A stretch of 64,000 nucleotides of DNA, from the NCBI GenBank assembly GCA_963678675.1, contig OY783195.1, positions 22,716,387-22,780,386 on the forward strand, read 5' to 3'. The notes under the pieces are model-generated. The model did not search any database. It saw only the letters and a program-made list of their open reading frames with translations, and was not told the origin of the DNA. The DNA is from Xiphydria camelus. Lineage: Eukaryota > Arthropoda > Insecta > Hymenoptera > Xiphydriidae. A program made the position numbers and the translations under genes. Shown here piece after piece: positions 57,157 to 64,000 of this stretch (positions are counted from its first letter, which is position 1; every line of letters begins with the position of its first letter).

Positions 57157-58014
57157 ATTAAGTATTACTGCAGAACGAGTAGGTTAGAAGATTTTCATGA
57201 AGACTCATGATTTTCTGACACGTCATCTCATACTGGTGCAACCGAAGAGGATCTAGCTCGTGTCCTGTCCGTAAAAAGATGACTCGATGGACATCGGAGA
57301 ATGTCAGGCTTGTCACCGAGCGCCTTTTACCCATAGTACTTTCATTGCAATATGCGCTTTTCGTTTCAACTATTCCTGCTTTAAGTAACGTTTACTTCTC
57401 TCAAAGTATTTACCTTGTACGAATTGTGTGTTGATCGTAGGGGGCAACGATCAATGATTGTGACTAATCGTAGACAAATTATTATTCCTGCGATGATGTT
57501 CCAGTTGCAAAGCATACACTAGCAAGTCAGCTTACAGCATCCGATGTTTAGTATCAACTTACCTCTTTTGGAACACCCATCACCCGAGCATAATCACGAT
57601 TATGTTAACGTTAATTGCAGAATAGACCGTGAGCTCGGGCACATTATCGCAGTAGAAGTTCGGCACACCGAATTGCCTTTTAGTTTTAATAGACAAACTT
57701 GTCTACGACGAGTCGCTATTATCGATCGCTGCTTCCTACCACGAACAGTTCATAAAAGGTTATTAGCTTGTGAAAGAAGTAAAAGCTATTTAACGCTGGA
57801 ATAGTTGAAACGAGAAGCGCGTATTGCAATTAATGTACCGCGGGTAATAGGCGCTCGGTGACAAGCCTGACATTCTCCGATGTCCATCGAGCCATCTTTT
57901 TACGGACAGGACACGAGCTAGATCCTCTTCGGTTGCACCTGTACGAGATGACATGTCAGAAAATCGTGAGTCTTCATGAAAATCTAGCCTACTCGTTCTG
58001 CAATAATACTTAAT
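57157..58014. mobile_element. Long fold-back element, arms up to ~335 bp
   Basis: Left (57157-about 57490) and right (about 57680-58014) are inverted copies. The best part (57157-57332 against 57842-58014) includes gaagaggatctagctcgtgtcctgtcc and ccgatgtccatcgag, about 90 percent alike by eye; the inner part is more diverged. The 86-aa frame 57544-57804 (plus) lies in the right arm and spacer, and I recognise no family in it. Confidence 0.8.
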
Positions 58015-58203
58015 ATCACTGGAAGTTGAAGCAACAGTTATTATCAAAAATCGGACACCGATTTTTAAACACTTGGGGAATCTCATCGAAGAAACCCGAA
58101 TGATTATTTCCTATCACTTCAACACATTATTAATCATTATTTATAAATTAACTATTTCGAGGTTAGATGCTTCGATCTCCCGAATTGACAGCTACTGGGA
58201 GAT

Positions 58204-58366
58204 CAGGGGCCCCTTTCTCTAACTCACTTGCAAGGGAAACGTATACGTTTCTTATCGAGTAGATCAATCAGGACCCCCACCACAACGGAATACTTGGTCC
58301 TGATTGGTCTATTGGCTAAGATGCGTATACGCAACTTTGCGAGTGAGTTATAGAAAGGGGCCCCAG
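58204..58366. mobile_element. Short hairpin MITE with GGGGCCCCTTTCT ends
   Basis: caggggcccctttctctaactcact on the left and its diverged mirror on the right; inner cgtatacg on both arms; gatcaatcaggac against gtcctgattggtc. Total 163 bp, no target duplication found. Confidence 0.8.
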
Positions 58367-58678
58367 ACGTTTGACACTTCTCGCTTTTACGGCCCGTAAG
58401 ACCGCAGCGCACTCTCCCGAAACCAGTTCTATGAATGACTAGAGGACCGACCCAACCACTTACGGCCAAATGTCAGGGAAATTCAAAAGTTGGAGTTTAC
58501 CATCGGACATACTGTTTACTCTTAGAATGACCGTGACGAATTGTTTCATCATATGTAAAGATACCACTTATGACAGTATATATGTTGCTACATATATTAA
58601 ATCGAGACGTTGGAATAGTTTTAAGAAATCCTTTTGCATGCACTGCTGAAATTTCGCCCTTACTCGTAAATAAATTTC
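58367..58678. other. Spacer
   Basis: Nothing recognised apart from the edge of the next element. Confidence 0.3.
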
Positions 58679-59625
58679 CAGCACAGCATCGATATTTTGC
58701 TGCACCTGTATTCTTCTGGGACGTCCTAAAATAATTATAAAAACCCCATACAATTCAGCCCTAACAAGTACAATCTTATCGAGCTGTACCTTATCGAGGA
58801 GATCTTTCGACGTAATGATTCCGAAATGTTTCTATGATGTTTTGCAACGTTCGCGAATTTATCGAGAAATATATATTATGAGTAAAGCAATGTTTCTAAC
58901 ATACGCTAGTGTTCACGAATATTGTAAAATATCGCAGGAATGTTACAGAAAAGTTACTTGCAAAAACGTGCTTTGCGGGGTGTAAATGATGATATTTTGT
59001 AATTTCCATCGTTACACCAGAGGCGAAGAAGAGATGAAATAGAAGTGAGGTACATGTACACTTCACGTTTGACAGGTCTGATCGTGAAGAAAAATCAAAT
59101 TTATATTGGTTGATCCATCCACTATCAACAATCAAAGTCGTGGCAGAAAAATAAGTGACAACGTTAGTGGATTACAATAATGGAATAACTTTTTTATTAT
59201 TATTTTTTCTTTATCGATATATTTCCTCTTTTCTATTATACTATCACAAGTTCCAATTTATATACCGACCTGTCAAACGTGAAGTGTACATGTACCTCAC
59301 TTCTATTTCAAATCTTCTTCGCTTCTGGTGTAACGGTGGAAATTATAAAAAATATCATCATTTACACCCCACAAAGCACGTTTTTGTAAGTAACTTTTCT
59401 GTAACATTCCTGCGATATTTTGCAATATTCGTGAACACTACCGTATGTTAGAAATATATATTTCTCGATAAAAACGTTTAGGAATCATTACGTCGAAAAA
59501 TCTCCTCGATAAGGTATAGCTCGATAAGATTGTACTTGTTCGGGCTGAATTATATGGGGTTTTTATAATTATTTCAGGAAGTCCCAGAAGAATACAGGTG
59601 CAGCAAAATATCGATGCTGTGCTAG
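58679..59625. mobile_element. Large inverted repeat containing mariner-transposase sequence on both arms
   Basis: The left arm 58679-59078 and right arm 59268-59625 are inverted copies about 85-90 percent alike by eye, including aataattataaaaaccccat, gataagattgtactt, cgtgctttgcggggtgtaaat and cttcacgtttgacaggtc. The outer 40 bp of each arm encodes the same RRIQVQQNIDAVLE motif, on the minus strand at the left and the plus strand at the right. Confidence 0.8.
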
Positions 59626-59861
59626 AAAGAATAAGGAATAACCCTCGAACGCGAATATTCGGGCTATGGCAACAGAGGTTAGAATCAGCAAGTCTACGGT
59701 TCGGAGGATATTAAAGGATGAAAATGTTCATCCATTTAAAGTGACGTACGTCCATGCACTCGAGACAGCAGATCCAGCTCGCCGAATGCAACTGGTTCTT
59801 GGAACAAGTGGATGATCCCTCGTTCGAAAGAAACCCCCTCGGGTTCGCATACGATCTGTAA
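59584..59861 (+). pseudogene. Mariner-like transposase N-terminal (helix-turn-helix) fragment, two frameshifts
   Basis: The reading starts RRIQVQQNIDAVLERIRNNP, shifts near 59660 into a frame with AMATEVRISKSTVRRILKD and VHPFKVTYVHAL, and shifts again near 59786 into CNWFLEQVDDPSFERNP, with a stop at 59859-59861. The pattern (N...V...V..NP....R..A....IS..TV.RILK.....HP+K...V..L) is the DNA-binding N-terminal part of insect mariner-type transposases. The DDE domain is missing. Both shifts and the truncation make it a dead copy. Confidence 0.75.
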
Positions 59862-60350
59862 CAAATCGTAAATAACACAAACAATCATATGCAACACATT
59901 TCCCTATTTAAAATATACCGAACTTACTAAACGTAGAAATTAAGAAACTATATTAATCTGAGTTAACCAATTCTAATAATGACAGAATTAATAAAAATGA
60001 TATATTTCCTCTTTCGTATTATACTACCAATTTATATACCGACCTGTCAAATGCAATGAATGCAACTAATGCAACTGGTTCTTATTGGAACAACAAGTGG
60101 ATGATCCCTCGTTCGAAAGAAACCTCCTCGGGTTAGCATACGATCTGTAACAAATTGTAAATTACACAATCATATGCAGCATTTCACTGTTTAAAATATA
60201 CCGAAGTTACTCAGCGTAGAAATTAAGAAACTATATTAATCTGAGTTAATCAATTATATTCTAATAATGACAGAATTATTAAAAATGATATATTTCCTCT
60301 TTCGTATTATACTATCACAAGTTGCAATTTATATACCGACCTGTCAAACG
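59780..60350. repeat. Tandem duplication, ~285-bp unit
   Basis: gaatgcaactggttcttgg...gtggatgatccctcgttcgaaag recurs about 289 bp downstream, followed by matching tttaaaatataccgaa, ttaagaaactatattaatctgag and gatatatttcctctttcgtattatact. Units 1 and 2 are about 90 percent alike by eye. Confidence 0.85.
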
Positions 60351-60790
60351 TAAAGTATACATGTACCCCTCACTTCTATTTCATCTTTTCTTCGCCTCTG
60401 GTGTAACGATGGTTTGATTTACTTTAGCCTTTTCTTCATTCCTTGTAAAGAGTCACGCATTGGCAGATTGGTAGATAAAAGTCGGATATGTTCGTATAAG
60501 TTTCCGTATTGAAAATGAATACGTTTCTGTACAGTTCGAATATATGTTATATTGTTTTCGTCTTAAACCGTATAAAGCCGTATTTATTTTAATATGAAGA
60601 CTTTTACGGCCTTATTCAGCACTTATCTGCCTAATCGGTATCAGTGATTCCTCATTGACCATCGTTACACCGGAAACGAAGAAGAGATGAAATAGAAGTG
60701 AGGTACATCTACACTTCAGGTTTGACAGGTCGGTGTGTAAAATAGAACTTGTGATAGTACGAAAGAAGAAATATATCGACAGAGAAAAAT
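60335..60790. repeat. Further inverted pair of the cgacctgtcaaacgtgaag terminal sequence
   Basis: 60335-60412 (ccgacctgtcaaacgtaaag...ggtgtaacgatgg) and 60661-60733 (the inverted form) are the third and fourth copies of the 80-bp sequence that also lies at 59008-59078 and 59268-59340. These look like terminal repeats of the mariner-type element family in this region. Confidence 0.7.
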
Positions 60791-61588
60791 AGTGACAAAA
60801 TAATTACTTGATTATTGTGATCCAGTTCCATTGCATCTCCTATTCTGCTACGGCTTGTATTGATGGCTGAGAAGAAAAACCATCAATCCGTTCCGTGCTC
60901 GCATGACGCTGAAAACAAAAAATAGAATGATCACAAGGATATTTGTCTTCTATCGAAAGTGAGGTTAAAGCTGTCAGATGGCAATTAAACTTATCTGATG
61001 GGAATTCTTCTGAGATACTGCCGTCTCCTTTCCTGCTCTTGATGCACAGGCAACTAGAGAAAAATACCACTGCACCCGTTCACTATCTCGATATGAAAAA
61101 ATGCAAACGATTATCAAGCTATTACATTCACCACTATTGAGATTCACTACTCCGATTAAACTGAATTTTTATTTTTTATTAACAAGCGCGCCCGAGGATC
61201 GAAATAAACGCGAGGGAAATCGTTTCGCGAATGGAAATATTTTATTGATTAACTTTGAAAACCATAACTAAACACATTTAAGGTATATATTCTCTCACAC
61301 ACTCACATACATTTGATGGCGTATGCGTGTGGCCGTATCTGTGTACACATTTCCGATCATGGCCGACTATCGCCGAAGATAGGCGGAATTTGTGTGACAT
61401 TTTGACATATGTATATTGCCCGAGAAATCGGATTCTCTCGACTTTTAGGCGCGAGGGGCGTGGCTTCGCGTTGCTAAGGAAGAATCTCTGTTAATATGTA
61501 ACTTATAACATTTATTCTGGTCTCTATCAATAGAGAATGGTCAATTTATATGGCGTAACTAAGCATAGTTTTGGTTATAACCGTATAT
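60791..61588. other. Spacer, nothing recognised
   Basis: Short frames only. A ctctcacacactcacatac stretch lies near 61292. Confidence 0.3.
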
Positions 61589-62263
61589 TTATTGAGAAAA
61601 TTCGATGTAAAAATTGAGGGGTGAAGAGGGCAGACATTTTTCCTGTAAAGATACACGGGTGCCCGCGGCGACAGCGCTGTCGGCGTCGTTCTGACGAACT
61701 ACTTGAATGAACATGCCGCGAGACACTGCCGTGTCTCTTGATTTTCTGTCATAAGCTTCTTCAAATCTTTGCAGTACGTATTCCGTAATAAATGCAATTT
61801 TATCTGCATTCATTCCAACTTTTTGTACACTTTCTTCCCATCTATATAGCTGTGGCAAAGATTTAATTTTGCGAAATTTTGTCTGCACACTAGTAAATGG
61901 TCGTCGGGCTTTTTTTCCGCTTTTCCAAAATTCAACAGCTTTTCTCTTATAACTTAAGTCGACTTTTCCACCTTCGTCATCAACAATGCATTCTGCAGGT
62001 TCAAAATTATCTTCCTCTTCTGCTGAAACTGTAGGGTACTCTACAACCTGTGCTCCATGGGGTTCAGATGGATTAGCAAAATCCAATACGTAATCGTATT
62101 CAATTAATGGTACGAGATCTACGTTTCTAAAAGTGTTTATAATGTCATGAATTTGATTATGAACTTCAATTTCATCTGATGTTATAGGGATCTGTGCCAA
62201 CTCTGTAATTTGAAACGTAGTCGTTAACATGTTTATTACATTTGAAACGTTAATCGGCGTCAT
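61589..62263 (-). CDS. ORF of 224 aa resembling the N-terminal part of a CENP-B-type (pogo-related) transposase
   Basis: A single open frame with Met start at 62263. Residues 1-100 are acidic and unfamiliar. Residues about 103-170 hold LSYKRKAVEFWKSGKKARRP, VQTKFRKIKSLPQLYRWEESV, and KIAFITEYVLQRFEEAYDR. This combination (YKRKAVE.W+SGK.....+VQ..FR+V.S...L.RWE......G...KL..I.E+VL..F..A.DR) precedes the CENP-B-type helix-turn-helix in transposase-related proteins I know from ants and other insects. After AYDR the family similarity stops, and the rest of the family protein is absent, so this is a truncated copy or the first exon of a spliced gene. No typical donor is obvious at that point. Likely nuclear and DNA-binding if expressed. 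Confidence 0.5.
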   Translation of the reverse strand: MTPINVSNVINMLTTTFQITELAQIPITSDEIEVHNQIHDIINTFRNVDLVPLIEYDYVLDFANPSEPHGAQVVEYPTVSAEEEDNFEPAECIVDDEGGKVDLSYKRKAVEFWKSGKKARRPFTSVQTKFRKIKSLPQLYRWEESVQKVGMNADKIAFITEYVLQRFEEAYDRKSRDTAVSRGMFIQVVRQNDADSAVAAGTRVSLQEKCLPSSPLNFYIEFSQ

Positions 62264-64000
62264 TTTATATTGAAAAGCCTTTGGAGCAATGATTAATAAC
62301 TGTTTCTAATAGAATGGTAACTAATTGCAGTCGTAAATGTCACTGGAAATAAGCTACATCTTTCAGCCATATTTATATTATACTAATAAAAAAACATGTT
62401 TACGTAAGATTTTTTATGAACGGAAGAGAGATACCTTATCAACATGTAACGATAATATGGTAGTCACGAGCCAAACATGTTTGCAATACGCAAACCGGAA
62501 TGTTTGCTAAAACATTATCGGCGTCAATGTCGACATAGATCCTGCGTCATTCAACGTTATCATTGAGGTTCATACGATATCTTATTTGTATTGTTTGAAA
62601 AATACATGTCATTGATTCATTTCAATAAGTTTAATTTTTCATGTAACTGTAAGTACGTGTTTTGCTAAAATAATTAAAAACTGTATGAAATATATATAAA
62701 TAAAAATGTAGATATCGTTTCATAAGACCGTTTCACTGTTTATGTCAAAACGGCCTTAAAGTTTGAGGTTTTCTAAATTAAAAAAAAGGATACATAATAA
62801 ACTAGGGATATGTAAAAAGAGGACATTGAGAGGTGTTTTTACATAAACTTAAGAAATCCAAAAACCCATTTTCATGGGTCGGTGGTGGGAGTAACTTAAA
62901 AAAAATTTTGTTCCAGAATTTTTTCACACCAGTTTTATAGATCGAGAAAAACCATAAAACTTTTATTTCAACTTTTATCCCTTATCTTTCACCGTTCGGG
63001 AGTTATTCCGTGAAGAAGAAAAATCTGCATTTTTTCAAGGGATGATTTCACCCTTTAAAAACGTAATATCGCACCAATGAAATGTATTTTTGTATTACGC
63101 TTGAACTATATTACTTGCACACGGAATGACGGAATTTTCTGAATTTTCGGGTTCCCTAACTTCCCTCGTAAGAAGCAATTTATAAACGCTGCATCCTAAG
63201 TATTCGTTCAGGATGATCTCTCAAGTTTTGCAAATAACTCCGAAACTCCGATGCATTTTAAGAATATTGAAGAAATTTGCACTTATTTATTTGCTAAAGA
63301 AAAATCCACAGCAGATTAACTACGTTTCAGGTCAATTACCCGTAATATCGGTTTCAATTTCAATATATCTAGTTATTTGCACTTCTGATGCTTTGTATTT
63401 ACATTGCTTAAGAGAGAGTTGCAGCCCAAACATATTTGTGGAAAAATTCTTCACAACCAATATGTGAGCCTCTGAACTGAAAGACGAGATGGACAGCTCC
63501 ACCTGATGCAAATGACAAAACCGCCTTTGCCAAGTTCTTTAATCAGGCCTTGCAAATATAATGCTGATTGCAGAACAATGTCCTGTAATTGTAAAAAAAG
63601 CAACGTTAATTGTATCTCTCTTTGCAAATGCATCCACAACCATTGTCAAAACTTACCTACGTAATTGTATAATTTTGTTAGTTTTCGATAATAATTAATT
63701 ATATAAACCACTTATTTCTTTTTCATTAATAAATTAATTTGTATTGTATTGTGATGACGCCGTTTTTAATTTCATACCTTACCCAAACAACTTTTTAATA
63801 GTCAAGAACAACGTTTTTTTCACAGCTACAGCAACGGAATCGAAAACTCCTATTAAATGACCGATAAAAAAATGGACCATAATTCCGTCCGGCAACCTCC
63901 ACGATGTCATTCTTAAAGAACTTAAAGTCTTTCTGAACTCAAATCATCAATCAGAATGAGGTCAGCGGTTTTTTCATACTCAATGTCTCTCAGCTCCCGG
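62264..64000. other. AT-rich stretch to the window end
   Basis: No gene supported. 62880-63160 contains phrases such as ttcaccgttcgggagttattccgtg and gggatgatttcaccctttaaaaa that have the look of a dispersed repeat, but nothing recurs in the window. Short frames at 63213-63639 show no domain. Confidence 0.3.

Noticed and set aside
1..64000. CRISPR array or prokaryotic operon
   Set aside because: No regularly spaced identical repeats with unique spacers and no bacterial-type gene order. The sequence is clearly eukaryotic.

Overview
The window is nuclear DNA from an insect, most likely a hymenopteran such as an ant. The base composition alternates between AT-rich stretches and CpG-rich blocks, microsatellites are common, and there are very many inverted-repeat transposon remnants. 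It contains spliceosomal introns with GT..AG ends, no bacterial-type operons, and a 200-base run of N (56750-56949) typical of a scaffolded eukaryote assembly. The order is my inference; I cannot run a search. I found no ordinary host gene that I can support. The only intact genes belong to a transposon.

Left part (1-40 kb): CpG-rich unannotated blocks (about 2.6-3.8, 5.6-6.9, 10.7-12, 13.2-15.1, 16.4-17.2, 22.6-24, 28.2-28.9 and 31.3-33 kb) separated by AT-rich DNA carrying hairpin elements: fold-back repeats, TA-flanked MITEs (12531-12865, 15169-15424, 32281-32492), a TTAA-flanked hairpin (31126-31208), a CACT-ended element with a frameshifted ORF (8082-9330), and two internally deleted mariner-like elements (34303-34842, 39418-39989). 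The first mariner sits inside a diverged tandem duplication; the second lies between the arms of an older inverted repeat.

Middle (40-49 kb): a nearly identical palindrome with arms of about 720 bp (40903-42841); a pogo-like remnant that keeps the N-terminal psq-type helix-turn-helix ORF and a C-terminal Cys-rich finger ORF; a PIF/Harbinger element with perfect TAA target duplications just upstream of those ORFs (43028-43932); a satellite of about 135 bp period; and a 5'-truncated LINE with a pentamer tail (46784-47420).

The best feature is at 49203-54967: an apparently complete 5.77 kb TIR transposon. On the minus strand it carries a six-exon gene for a DUF4806 protein (364 aa by my splicing) and, three bases after that gene's stop, a single-exon 696-aa transposase-like ORF resembling animal CACTA/EnSpm (CMC) transposases. 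Both reading frames are open, all five introns are GT..AG, and both ends carry dense ACGT-core subterminal repeats. The two proteins probably work together in transposition.

Right part (55-64 kb): a CpG-rich block with CT microsatellites before the assembly gap, long fold-back elements (57157-58014, 58679-59625), a frameshifted mariner-type transposase fragment followed by a tandem duplication of about 285 bp, and an ORF of 224 aa (61589-62263, minus) that looks like the N-terminal part of a CENP-B-type transposase.
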